DNA from: Persicaria tinctoria | Lineage: Eukaryota; Streptophyta; Magnoliopsida; Caryophyllales; Polygonaceae | Assembly: GCA_037127255.1 (NCBI GenBank) | Contig: JBANSL010000013.1 | Span: forward strand, 65,103,688-65,167,687 | Direction of reading: 5' to 3' | Length of the DNA: 64,000 nt | In this document: positions 11,301 through 22,254 of the stretch, in pieces | How the letters are laid out: every line of letters begins with the position of its first letter | How positions within the stretch are numbered: position 1 is the first letter of the stretch | The notes under the pieces: generated by a model | Seen by the model: the letters and a program-made list of their open reading frames with translations, nothing else | What the model was told of the DNA's origin: nothing | The model's database searches: none | Program-made: the position numbers and the translations under genes

Positions 11301-14300
11301 GGACAACTATTCATGAATATTAGCTTATGATTTTATTCGCATATGAAAAGTCATGCTTTAAAACTAATCTTTTGGAAAAGTATTACTTGATCCATTTAAA
11401 AATATAACATGATTAAGCATCTTCTTCATTATTGTTTAACGACAAACATATAGTATACTTTTGTTTATTTATTCTCAATGAATATATATTGATATGGGAA
11501 TAAATTTGTTAATAAAATGGGGGAAATAAATAAAAGAAAAAGGAAATTACCATAACATTCCAAATGAGTTTCTCGGGTTGGGTGTTAAGGCTTTCGTCCC
11601 ATGCTCGGACTGCAAGGTCCTTAGCGCTGAGGAGATCAAGTATCTCAACCTCAAGGGACCAAAAGCACCAGCACCAGTACTTGCCATACTTGCTCCCCTT
11701 CTCCGGGTGGTCCAACTCCGCCACCTGCCACGTCTCCCCTCCGTCCACCGTCACCTCCACCCTAGTCACTTTCCTTCCACCTCCTATATATATCCACACA
11801 TAATAATAATATTATTTACCCATACTTATTAACACTAATATATATATATATAATCACCTTTCAAATACTCTGAAATGACTACTTTCCAATCCGAATTACA
11901 TTACACTTCTTAACCAGACGGAAGATACAAGTAGCATGTTGGGGTAAGTAATTGGTTCGAAATTTACTTTTATATATAACAAATAAACAAAAAAAAAAAG
12001 ATAAAAAATGAAACTTTAGGAGTCCAAAACCTAAAATTGTGGGCCCAACCAACTAGGGGTAGTTCTTATTGGCTTTTGAACGACCCTCACCCCTGACCCT
12101 TCAATGAATGAAGATACCATGACTTTATGTAAGGTGGAAAGGTTCTACCCAAAAAAAAAACAAAAAATGTAAGGCGGAACGAGGGAGTGGGAGAGGGGCA
12201 GTTATTGTGTGCTCCCGTCTCCTCACATCCGGCATGTGGACCTCACGGCATGTTTTGATATTTCAATCATTCTCTCCCACAACACATAAAAATCTACAAT
12301 CCACCTTCTTCCCTACTTTTCATTTTATTATATTTAATTTATACTCCGTATAAACAAAGGTAGGAAATCAATACTGCGGTATCATCATTTGATAATTTTT
12401 TTATTTATTTATTGATATGGATATATTTTTAGTATAGTATTTCGTATGCACAAACACCTACAAATAAAACAAAATGAAAAGAGTCATCATTTTTCGGGTG
12501 TTAATTAAAGATGCCAATCGGGTGAGTTTGATTTGAGTTTGAATTAGGTTAATTGAGTTGAGATTATTTAAATGGCGCTTTGTAGGTGCAACAACAATAT
12601 TGTGTTCAACCTTTGAATTTCCATTACGTAACTCAATCTAAATATATATGAGCCGAGTAGATTGAGTTCGATCAGGTTCGACTCGAGCTCGTTCATCTTC
12701 TAAACAACGCTGAGTATGAACACATTTGTAAACTCGGTTTATAGTTCAACTCGTTCAATTTAAGCTCGAATAACTCGAATTTTGATATTTCAATAACACT
12801 ATTATCTATAGGATTTTTACGCTCAAACTTTGATCGAATTTCATTACGTAGCTCAATCTATATACAAGCTGAGTAGTTCGAGTTCGGCTTGAACTCAACT
12901 CGATCTCGTTTATGTTCTAAACAAGTTGGGTATAAGCACATTTTTAACCCTGAGTCCAAATTTTAGTTTGCAAATTAGGTAAATATGAACAAGTAATACT
13001 CAGTTTGTTCGACTCAAATAATAGTGATCTTATATATATATCTTTCAATTTTATTTTATTTTTGGTAGGAATATCTTTCAAATTTATGTTATTTCAAATA
13101 ATAATAACAATTTAAGTTGAACTGGATTTGGGCTAAGTTGATTTGGATTTAATTACTTTTAAATTAAGATAAGATATTAGGGATGATAAAATTTGGGGAT
13201 TTGTTATTTGGATATTTTGGATTTTAGTTATTTTAAAGTTCATGTAAATTATTTTCATTCAAATATGATGGACTTTTAGTTTCAATTATTTTGAGTTTAA
13301 GGCTATGTTTGACAATAGTAAATAGCTTTTTAAAGCATGTGGCTTTAATATTATATAGTTTTACATCAAAATAATAAATATAATATTTTAAGCTTTTAAA
13401 ATCTAAGTTTTTCAACAGCTACTTATAAGTTTTTTCGGAGCTTTTGGCTTTTTATTCCTAAGTTTTCATCAAATACTCTAACAACTAAGTTTACCAAATA
13501 TCATACTAGTTTATTAACCTATATATCCTATGTATTTTAATATCAATTCGTTATGTTTTGAATTGATCTAGGACTCTAGGGTCTTTCAAATCCGATAGTT
13601 TTCAGGTTTGAGTATAATGTGAATGGATTGTATTCAACTAACCATTCCGGAATGACTCACTGGAAAAGCTTGCGAGTAGTACCTAAAGATACCCAGTTCG
13701 AATCCCAAATATAACCCCTATTTATTTACGAATTCAAGGATTGTATTCAAGTCGGGTTAGATTTCATTTAATTTGGATTTCAAACAACCTAAGTTGGATT
13801 GGATTGGATTTTGAAATTCAAGATTGAGTCGTGACGTACAACTCCGTATAAACACAAAGATTAATTGATATCTATACGGCTATGCCGCGATGGGGCAGCA
13901 TGCATCCAATTCCAGGTACAGTGAACCACCCACAACAAGAAACTGAATATTAATGACAATCCAATCAAACCCTATCAAAATTTTGGATCAACATACCTAA
14001 AGTTTAACTATTATATATAAAAAAAAAATTACTCGATCATATATATTTTCTTAAAAAAGAAAGAAAGAAAAATTCAGAATCCACTCTTCCATACTACTAT
14101 ATAAACTTGAAAAATTGTTATGATATTGACATATCTAAGTATATAGTAGTATGGTAGAGTGGACCACATACTTTTTAAATTTTCTTTTAATATATATCAA
14201 TTATTGCATTTATTTATTTAATTATATATTTGCAAGCATTTTTGACCCGTTCCGACTTAGTTCCTGAGACTCAGGAGGAGGAGATAATTTACATATCAAT

Positions 14301-15743
14301 AAAGAAGTAAGGAAAGAAAGAAAGAAAGGCTCACCGGAGTAGGCATAACCCTTCAACGTGTAGGGCCTCTGTGTATTCCACGAGTTGATCGGCAATATCT
14401 CCCCGTGGCATGGTGTGGTTATCACCGAGTTTATGTTCAGCTCATTTATTATGCATTCCGGTTTATACCACCATGCTGCATTTGTACCCGCCATATCAAC
14501 CCAAACATGACAAAACGCGTATTAGATCAACATGTACAGTACACTACCGTTAATTATAATACAGTACATGATACCAATTTTTTTTTTTATATAGTACAGT
14601 ACTGCAGTATGCCGTACGCGTATATAGTACAGTACTACAGTATGCTGTACGCGTATTAGACTACAATAGATCAATTTATTAATTAATTTAATTTTTCTGA
14701 TTTAACTTTTTTTTCAAAAAAAAGAACATACCTTGAGCATTGGCCAACTCAGCATCAACATGAGAGGGAAGCACACGATTGTCTTTGTAATGGTAGTAGT
14801 TGTCCGACTCTTTAGGGGTAACAATGATCCTCTTCAACCACTTAACCATCCTTCCGCCAATGAATCCTGGGATTATAATCCTCACCGGAAACCCGTGATC
14901 CGGTGCCAGTCTCTCTCCGTTCTGGAGATAGGCTAGGAGGATGTCCCTTGCCGGATCCATCGCAACCTCTACCCTGACGGATGTTCCATACTTGGAGCCA
15001 CCGCCTCCGGGAAGGTCCTCGGCCCCCTCGAAGCAGACGTTGAGGGCGGCCGCAGACCTCCGGCCCATTATGCCGCAGCGCTTGAGGACGTCGACCAGCG
15101 GCACGCCCCTCCACACGGAGGTCGAAATGCCGGCGGATCCCCAGTTGAAGCCGATGCTCTGCTTCACCATGTTCTGCTCCTTGCGCCGGTTGCCGGCGCA
15201 GACGAGGGTGACCGGGAACTCCCTCGCCTGGAAGTCCGACACCAGCTCCTCCATGGTGAACTTTCTCGGCCGGTGGACCAGCCCCGTGACCTCCACGCTC
15301 CAGTCGTCCCAGGAGGCGCGTGGGACTGCCCCGTGGTTCCGGACGTAGTGGATCGGCACCGGGGTGATGAACCCGGCCTGCATCAGACGGGTGAGGGGAG
15401 GCTCCGAGTTGAAGGGGTGCTTCCCGGTGAGGCGGATGAGCGACGGATTGCGGTCGATCCAGTGGTCGGCGGTGCCCTCGTCGCGGGGGTCCTTGATCGA
15501 CGCCTCCAATTCGGTGTTACCCCGTTTGATCGCGTCGGACCAATCGGCGTCGGGTTCCTCGAAATCGTAGTAGTCCTCCTCCGGCGGGGGAGGCGGGAAG
15601 ATGGGTCTACCCTTGTTGGTGTTGAAATCGAAGTTGCGGACGGGGGAGTCGGAGCGGCGGGGTTGAGGGATGACGCCATTGATAGGACCAGGCTGGGAAT
15701 GGGAATGGAGACGGAACTGAAGGCTGTCAATGGAGGTGGCCAT
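8390..15743 (-). CDS. NIA: Nitrate reductase (NADH-type), four exons
   Basis: Cytosolic enzyme reducing nitrate to nitrite with NAD(P)H via FAD, heme b5 and molybdopterin. Exons on the minus strand are 15743-14732, 14475-14335, 11783-11551 and 9715-8390. All introns are GT-AG, and the summed CDS is 2712 nt (903 aa), normal for plant NIA. The start is the ATG at 15743 ([10 protein letters not shown]). Upstream in-frame sequence is serine-rich leader, not conserved. The molybdenum domain holds the catalytic Cys182 in [12 protein letters not shown]. Hinge 1 has KKSVSSPF, with Ser523 at the position of the kinase/14-3-3 regulatory serine. The cytochrome b5 domain has heme ligands His566 (DHPGG) and His589. 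The FAD part has RAYTP (698-702). The NADH part has [10 protein letters not shown] and Cys875 in CGPPPM. It ends ELLVF. Introns are 256, 2551 and 1835 bp. It looks intact; the NADH rather than bispecific type is assumed. Confidence 0.97.
9876..10003. repeat. Direct duplication in nitrate reductase intron 3
   Basis: About 50 bp starting GTAATAAAATATGATG occurs at 9876-9925 and again at 9953-10003. Between them is CGAACGGAGGGAG, which resembles a Stowaway-type terminal repeat. TACTCCCTCC at about 10094 is another such end. Both look like MITE debris in the intron (9716-11550). Confidence 0.6.
11087..11267. repeat. Tandem duplication of about 90 bp in nitrate reductase intron 3
   Basis: Two adjacent copies (about 11087-11177 and 11178-11267) share TACTGTAATATTCAAATAAA, AATCAAAAGGTGAAGTCATA and GTAAAGTGCTCCTCA. 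They differ by small indels in the TA and T runs. Confidence 0.8.
12607..13000. repeat. Diverged direct repeat in nitrate reductase intron 2
   Basis: A block with CATTACGTA.CTCAATCTA followed by GAGTAG.TTGAGTTCG-type words is present near 12607-12780. It recurs near 12827-13000. This part of the 2551-bp intron is AT-rich and otherwise shows no coding signal. Confidence 0.45.
13641..13738 (+). mobile_element. tRNA-derived SINE-like element, family 1, copy 1 (intronic)
   Basis: Begins ACCATTCCGGAATGACTCAC (box-A-like), contains box B AGTTCGAATCCC at about 13694-13705, and ends TTTATTTACGAATTCAAGG. Two other copies in this window share the same start, box B and end. It lies in intron 2 of nitrate reductase, antisense to the gene. 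This copy has the most substitutions of the three. Confidence 0.65.
14590..14655. repeat. 33-bp tandem duplication in nitrate reductase intron 1
   Basis: Two adjacent 33-bp units (14590-14622 and 14623-14655) start TATAGTACAGTACT and end GTACGCGTA, with two mismatches (GCAG/ACAG and GCCG/GCTG). They fill part of the 256-bp intron 14476-14731. Confidence 0.85.
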
Positions 15744-15894
15744 TGAAAAAGAAAGAAGAGAAGAGAATGAGGAAAAGAAAAATGGAAGAGGAAGAGGGAG
15801 GAGAGGAGTGGTCTCTTTCGTTTGCCAGCTCTGATCAGTCTCTCTCTCTCTCTGATTCAGAACGAAGGGCGATTGCTCCACTCTATGATCCACA

Positions 15895-15902
15895 TATTTA
15901 TA
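15895..15902 (-). promoter_or_regulatory. TATA box of the nitrate reductase gene
   Basis: TATAAATA on the minus strand, about 150 bp upstream of the start codon, which would give a leader of roughly 120 nt. The leader contains a GA repeat (plus-strand TC run at about 15837-15854), common in plant 5' UTRs. Confidence 0.55.
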
Positions 15903-15950
15903 CAAGGAACTCTACTTTCCCACCACAATTAAAATATATAATTTATACAT

Positions 15951-16127
15951 AAAAAATAACAGATAATTTTAAAATATTTAGTACTAGTCAATTTTTCAAA
16001 ACTAGTAGCTAGGTAAAGAGCTAAATGCAATGGATTTCAAGCTTTTAATTATGTAAATGTATCTATTTTTATCCTAAATTACAAATTTTATCTTTAATTT
16101 TTTTTGACAATAATATGGGGAACTTAA
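15951..16127. other. AT-rich upstream flank of nitrate reductase
   Basis: No gene seen. It separates the proximal promoter from a cluster of small inverted-repeat elements. Confidence 0.4.
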
Positions 16128-16392
16128 TACTCCTTAATTAAAACATGTTGTTTTAGAAAGTAAATCTTGCATCAAAAAAAAAAGTAAATATTGCTAAGAA
16201 AAACTTGTTATTTTAGGTATTTTATCCTTCACTTTATGAAATTACCCTTATAATGATTTGATAGTGGTTAGTTGCAGTTTTTGAGAAAATAAAAAGTAGA
16301 TTAATAATTCGGGATATAAGTATATTTTTATTTGTTTTCTTAATAAGTATGTAGATTTTAAAAATGACAAGTTTTAATTAACGGAAGGAGTA
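16128..16392. mobile_element. Stowaway-like MITE
   Basis: Starts TACTCCTTAATTAAAACATG and ends with the inverted form TTTTAATTAACGGAAGGAGTA. TA at both ends fits a Tc1/mariner-type TA target. It carries no coding sequence. Confidence 0.6.
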
Positions 16393-16397
16393 CTAAA

Positions 16398-16635
16398 TAC
16401 TCCATTTCTTAATTAAAACATGTCATTTGCTCTTCATACACACTTTTTTAGAAGGATAAAAATTATATAAAATATCAACTTTTATATTTGTTTTTATAAA
16501 TTCATACTTAATAGTAATAAGCGTGAAATTATTTATAAAAACTATTTAAAAAAAAGTTAATATTTTATATAGTTTTAACACCTAAAAAAGTGTGCATGAA
16601 TTGTAAATGTCACGTTTTAATTAACGAAGAGAGTA
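16398..16635. mobile_element. Stowaway-like MITE, adjacent copy
   Basis: Terminal inverted repeats are TACTCCATTTCTTAATTAAA on the left and TTTTAATTAACGAAGAGAGTA on the right. The interior (TTTAGAAGGATAAAAATTAT near 16450, ACACCTAAAAAAGTGTG near 16590) is itself partly palindromic. It lies six bases from the preceding element. Confidence 0.65.
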
Positions 16636-16662
16636 CTTATAAATGACTTTTAGTAGTATCAA

Positions 16663-17988
16663 GAGCATCTCCAACAACTCCTCCAACGTTCTCTGTTGTA
16701 GATAAACAAATATCAAAATTTCTACAATTTTTACACTCCAACTCCAACTCCAACAGCTTTTATATTTTAAAGATTTCAACATTTATTACATACTATATAT
16801 ACTCTGCATTTTTTTTTTGAAATCTATACTCTGCATTTATTACCTACACTAACTAGCTAGTTTTCATTTATTACTTATGGAAAATATATAGATGACAATA
16901 AGGGTTTATTATAATGTTACAATTATGTTATGTTCTATTTCTCTTAAGAGATTAATAATATGTAATAAGGTGTGTGTGTGAAAATGACTTTATAGTTCAA
17001 GATGGTTTTAAGTTTCATAACTCAATCTATAGTACTATAAACGTCGCGGTAAGTTTCTATATCTGCCGTTGGATAGTGGAGTTATCTACGGCTGAAAATA
17101 ACTCTTGTTCGTAGATCGATTTAGCCGTCCGCCTTGTATCATCCTTCCACCTCCTACTTCCTAATCGATCTTCATCGTCGCCTCTCCGGTCTCCACCTCC
17201 TTCTTTCTAATGGTTCCCGATAGCCGCCTTTCCACTAGAACCTCATGGCCGCCTTCCTTCCTCTTATCTTCTTCTTAGACGGCTAGGATAAGCTAAAAGC
17301 CCCAAATTAATACCGCGCCACCCTGGTTTGTCAATTTGTCTTCAATTCAGAGCCGAGTCACCGAGGGCAGATAACACCGCCTTCGTCCAATGTCAGACAT
17401 CATCGACCGCCATTGACTTAGCCAGTCTCTCTGCGTTCGTTTGTCCTCGTTTTCAAAGCTTATCTGAACTATTAACCCAACTCAAATCTAAAAGCTATTA
17501 ACTAGTTTAACACTCCTCTAAATCTAAAAGGGATACAAGTATCAAAATCAATAACACAATTATATTATTAATCTTAAGCTTTATTATTCTCAAAACTCAA
17601 TTATATCATTAATCTTAAGCTTTATTATTCTCAAAACTGAGTTGATGAGTTGGAATAACACAAAACGAGAAATCATAAAAATAAATTAAAACAAATTGTG
17701 ACAAGAATTACACACATAATCACATTACCAATTCGCGGTTGAACTTGAAAGGAAGATCAAACCTTTAGTGGTGCTTTTGTTGAACGCGATCCCAAACGAG
17801 ATATTTGAAGAATTAAATTTTAGAGATGTTCAACACTCCTCTAAATATAGAGATTTTTTCTTTCTCTCTCATTGGATTTCTCTATTTTACAGAAATTCAA
17901 ATTTATAACAGATGTTGAGGCTAAAAATTGCATATTTTCTCTAAAATTGTGCATTTTCTCTATTTTACTGTAATTGTTGGAGTTGCTC
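16663..17988. mobile_element. PIF/Harbinger-like non-autonomous DNA element
   Basis: Left end GAGCATCTCCAACAACTCC, right end TTGTTGGAGTTGCTC: matching inverted termini with one mismatch in 15. The right flank is TAA and the left is CAA, compatible with a TAA target duplication carrying one change. The interior of about 1.3 kb shows no transposase. At 17560-17635 a block of about 35 bp (TTATTAATCTTAAGCTTTATTATTCTCAAAACT) is tandemly duplicated. A pyrimidine-rich, GC-richer section at 17130-17430 is of unknown origin. Confidence 0.55.
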
Positions 17989-17991
17989 TAA

Positions 17992-19498
17992 CTACCAAAA
18001 TCTACCAACTATTTTACAGAATCACTTATTAGTTATTATAGGTTAAAGTAATCGAAAATATATAAATACGAAACTGAATAGATAAAAGAATATATAAATT
18101 AAACTTATTAAAAGATAAGGGGTTTTTTTTATAATTTTTTAGTTTTTTGGGAAAAGCTAAAAAATGCGTAATGGAAAGCTATTCTTCAAAATATTTTTTG
18201 GTGGAGGCTGTATCCGAAAAGCGACATTTTAAAATATAAAAAATAAGAAATGCGTGTGACACTCGTAGGTAGATTCGTGCAGACCACAGCCCACAGGCCC
18301 ACAGGATGCTCCAACTCCAAGGCCCAAGGGCGGATCACTAATTAACTAATTCCCCACTACCTTCATCATTTAATTCAGGATTTTTTTTAGAGCGAGAAAT
18401 CTCGATAAAAACGGGACTCAAGCTTATTTATTTTTTAAATGGGTCAAGTATGAAAACATTTTTAAGTTTTATCGTTCGAATTAAACTCGAATAGGTTAAA
18501 TTTTATAAATTTCTAAAATTTTCTTTAAGTTACTGAATAATGAGCAAGTAGAACTGTTTAAATCTCGAAAAAAGGTTAGATTGAGCTCATTTATTTCATA
18601 AACTGAAATAAGTTAATTTTAGGTGTTTGAAACAATTTGAAAGGTTAAAATTTAAGATTTAATAATTTGTTAAATTTTTTTTTTATTAAAATTGGTTTTT
18701 TTTTGTGACGATTAAAATTGGTTTTTAATCTTATGTATTTGTGCTCATATAAAAATAATGTACCTTAGAAAGACTTGTTATAAAATTTGTCGAATATTGC
18801 GTTTTGGACATCTCGACATTGGAGGTTAGAGATGAACTGGTTTCGATCACATGTTGTGGTCACGATTACCATACCTAGACCTGGCCACTACGACCATGGT
18901 AATTATGATCAATAACCTATCCGATAGTCGCGACCATGGTTATTACAATCAGTTATGCGTTTAATAAAAATCATACCCCGTGCTAAATAGAAGTTGTTAG
19001 AACCTTTTATTTTGAAAACATATGTTTTCGAGGATTAGAAACCTTGGTTCAGTTATCGTTTAATTATTTATATTTAAAAAAATATGATTTTTAACTATAA
19101 AATATTTATAAGATGTATAAATTAGCAAAATATTTTCAATATTAATTTATATCTAAGATATTTAAATAATGGATGAGATGTATAGGCCGAGTGGCAGCTT
19201 GAATAGTTAAAGGCCAATCTGAGTAGAGGAGGTGGACAAGTCATCAATAAACAAATCTTATAATTTTGTGAATGACACTTCAAATTACTAAGAGTCGTTC
19301 AAAAGCGGCAGATCGTTTTACTCTTTTTTCCATATATGATAATATCTGAATCACTTAAAAAAGGTTTGAAAACAAGGGGCCATGAACTCAGAATCATACA
19401 CACAGAGCCAATCAAACCATGACTGGTAATTTCCAGAACAACAAGTAGGAGAAAGATGAAGCTAATTAAGCACGAGATGGAGTTAGATGAAGATTCAC
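17992..19498. other. AT-rich intergenic sequence
   Basis: No supported gene. At 18860-18960 GACCATGG and its neighbours recur in both orientations. Confidence 0.4.
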
Positions 19499-19643
19499 CT
19501 GCGCGCAGATGAGAGGAGACTGCTTTCTTTGATACAAGGGGTGTTTGGCATGTGATCGTAGCAGTATAGCGCGCCCCGGAAGTCGACAAACCATTCTTCA
19601 TTGATTTCTTTGATAGAATTCAAGCGCTCATATGAACCACACA
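19499..19643 (-). pseudogene. Orphan exon-like block of unknown function
   Basis: On the minus strand an open 145-bp segment is bounded by a good acceptor (TTGTTTAG) and a strong donor (CAG then GTGAATC). Its reading includes EEWFVDFRGALYCYDHMPN, which has a protein-like composition unlike the AT-rich surroundings. No partner exon was found on either side. It may be a fragment of a duplicated or captured gene. I do not recognise the family. A different frame of the same DNA gives a 100-aa ORF that looks like a shadow. Confidence 0.3.
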
Positions 19644-19677
19644 CTAAACAATCGTATCATTAGAAGATAACATAAAT

Positions 19678-20500
19678 TAGGGCTGGCGAAAATTCTCATT
19701 AAAATCGAACCAACACGTACCAACCAAACAAATATAAAACAAGTTTCAAACTTGGTACAACAACAGTAATGAAAATGGAAAAACTGATATTACTATTACC
19801 AATTGATTTGGAATTGATTGGTACTTATTGTTACTGAACCAATTATATTTAGTTTTTTTTTAATTTTTAATTTTTTTTTAAGATTTTAACTTTTATGTAA
19901 AATACAATTAGGTAAATTGGGAAATTAAGAAAAAAAAGTGCCTCGGTGCCTTTGAACTCTCATTCTGATCTAGGTTTTCCTTCAATTTCTCCAGCTTTAA
20001 CTGATTCATTGGTGACTGCCACCATTTGATCGAATTCGAGTTCATCTTCATCTCCTTCATTCGTAGGTCCAACTTCCGAGTTCATCTTCATCTCAACCTC
20101 GTCTCCTTTGGTACGCATTCATAGGTCCGACTTTCGAGTAATCTTCATAGGTGAAATACTAGCTCGACCTCGATTCAGACGAAAACCTAAGCGTAAGTCA
20201 GACTAGAACCTTCCTATTACTATGTTGCTTTTGTACTTAAATATTGTCGGTTCAGGTGAAAACCTAAGCGTTGAAATAACTAATAAGACATTTCACTTAA
20301 GTTGTATTGTATTTGTATGTTTTTTTCTCAACACTCAAAAGTTTGTAATTAACATTATCAACATGTATCAACCAACCTAATTGGTAACCAATTAAGTTGA
20401 CACAACCCCTTCGATGACTGGTAATGATATGAGTTTTACGATTACCAATTTAAATTGGTTAGTACATGGTAAATGAATTTTAATTAATTCCACCCCTACT
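19678..20500. mobile_element. Possible hAT-like element
   Basis: Left end TAGGGCTGGCGAAAATT and right end (inverted) TAGGGGTGGAATTAATT resemble short hAT termini, with ACC-rich subterminal sequence on both sides. The 8-bp flanks match poorly, so the boundaries are tentative. No transposase is present. Confidence 0.3.
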
Positions 20501-20620
20501 CAAAATGCAACCAAATGTGGAAAACCAAAAAGTTGGAAACAAATTAGATTAGGATTAACTGATCAACATGTTAAATAACTAAATATATATGGAGCAATTT
20601 CTACCAAGATTTATAATTGA

Positions 20621-20868
20621 TACATCATCCGTTAATTAAAACTTTTCATTTTAGAATCCTGCATATTTTTTAATAAAACAAACAAAAATAAACTTATACT
20701 CCTAATTATTACTTTACTTTTTTACTTTCTTAAAAACTACAACTAACATCTATCTAATTATTATAAAGGCAATTTTGTAAAGTATATGACAAAATACCTA
20801 AAATGACATGTTTTTCTTAACATGATTTACATCCTAAAATGAAATATTTTTTCTTAACAGATGAAGTA
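20621..20868. mobile_element. Stowaway-like MITE
   Basis: Left end TACATCATCCGTTAATTAAA, right end TTTTCTTAACAGATGAAGTA, matching as inverted repeats over about 25 bp. Same general family as the elements at 16.1-16.6 kb. Confidence 0.55.
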
Positions 20869-21137
20869 CTATCCGTGGAGAAAATCTTATAAAAAAAAAA
20901 TTATATGTCATTTTAGATAATTTTTAGTCTACTTTTCGAAATTCAATCTTTCTAAGCTATGTCCTTAGGACGTAGGATAAAATCCTAAATTGAGAAAGAT
21001 ATCCTACCAAGAAATCTAATTTAAAATTTAGTTAATGTCTTTTAATAAAGGTTATATTTTTTTCTTCAAAACTAGCTTATAATGATTAAAGTGAAAATGT
21101 ATAATAATATTTAAAAATATAAATGTATTTTTATTTA

Positions 21138-22030
21138 TCTATATATAACCTTAATTTAGAAAACTTGGCTTACATGTCAATCTTAGAGGAGGTTTAGGAA
21201 TATTGACCAATTATGTTTTTTTCCTTGATTTTTTCATTTCTCCTTTTCTCTTTTTTTCCATTAATTTTTTTTAATCCTCCATTCTCTTTTATTCTTAACA
21301 TATTTACTAACAATCTATATATCTATATATAACCTTAATTTAGAAGACTTTGCTTACGTGTCAATCTTAGAGGATGTTTAGGAATATTGACCAATTATGT
21401 TTTTTTCCTTGATTTTTTTTATTTCTCCTTTTCTCTTTTTTTCCATTAATTTTTTTTAATCCTCCATTCTCTTTTATTCTTAACATATTTACTAACAATC
21501 TATATATAACCTTAATTTAGAAGACTTTGCTTACGTGTCAATCTTAGAGGATGTTTAGGAATATTGACTAATTATGTTTTTTTTCTTTGATTTTTTTATT
21601 TCTCCTTTTCTCTTTTTTCCATTAATTTTTTTTAATCCTCCATTCTCTTTTATTCTTAACATATTTACTAACAATTGGGCTTAATTCAAAACATTGAATT
21701 CAATCTAATATAACCATTAGGCTTAACTCACATTTATGTACTAACTATTGAGCTTAATTCAAAACATTGAATATAATTATTAGTTGTGATACATCACATT
21801 TAAATGCATGATTCAGATTTCAAAATTTCTAAAAAAGTTACAATGATATTAATATTATTATTACTGGGTGATTTAAAATATCTACATTTATGTATTATAC
21901 TTTAGACGAGATATAAAAAAAATTATTTCAGAATTATAAGATACATTTATGATAAAGTTTTTTTTATCTTAACTTTTATTAGTATTTTATAATATATTTA
22001 TATATATTATTACTCCGGAAATTGTACTAG
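21138..22030 (+). mobile_element. Helitron-like non-autonomous element (tentative)
   Basis: The left end reads A then TCTATATATAACC, and the right end reads CTAG followed by T (22027-22031). These are the A/T-flanked TC...CTAG ends expected of plant Helitrons. A clear GC hairpin before the 3' end was not found. The left half is three tandem copies of a unit of about 180 bp. Confidence 0.3.
21139..21675. repeat. Three tandem units of about 180 bp
   Basis: Units at 21139-21322, 21323-21499 and 21500-21675 each start CTATATATAACCTTAATTTA. They run through CTTAGAGGA.GTTTAGGAATA and a pyrimidine-rich stretch, and end TTTACTAACAAT. They are highly similar, with small T-run indels. Confidence 0.9.
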
Positions 22031-22254
22031 TTTTCTTTAAAACAATTAAAATTAAAATTTTAATTAATTGACGGGGTAATATCTTGCCCATGGAATTTCA
22101 AAATCCATCAAAGTGATGTACCAATTTCTTCGTTGGTCACTTGGGTGGTGACCCCTGCCGCATTAATACAAGGGCATTTTGTATTCGTAGATTGATTGAT
22201 TGATTAATTAGTTAATACTCCCTTCATTTCTTAATTACTCCATGGAGTAATTGA

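Noticed and set aside
15273..15746. 157-codon plus-strand ORF opposite nitrate reductase exon 1
   Set aside because: Antisense shadow with no recognisable domain; it ends at the NIA start.
21139..21675. CRISPR-like array
   Set aside because: Units are 180 bp, directly adjacent without spacers, in a plant genome.
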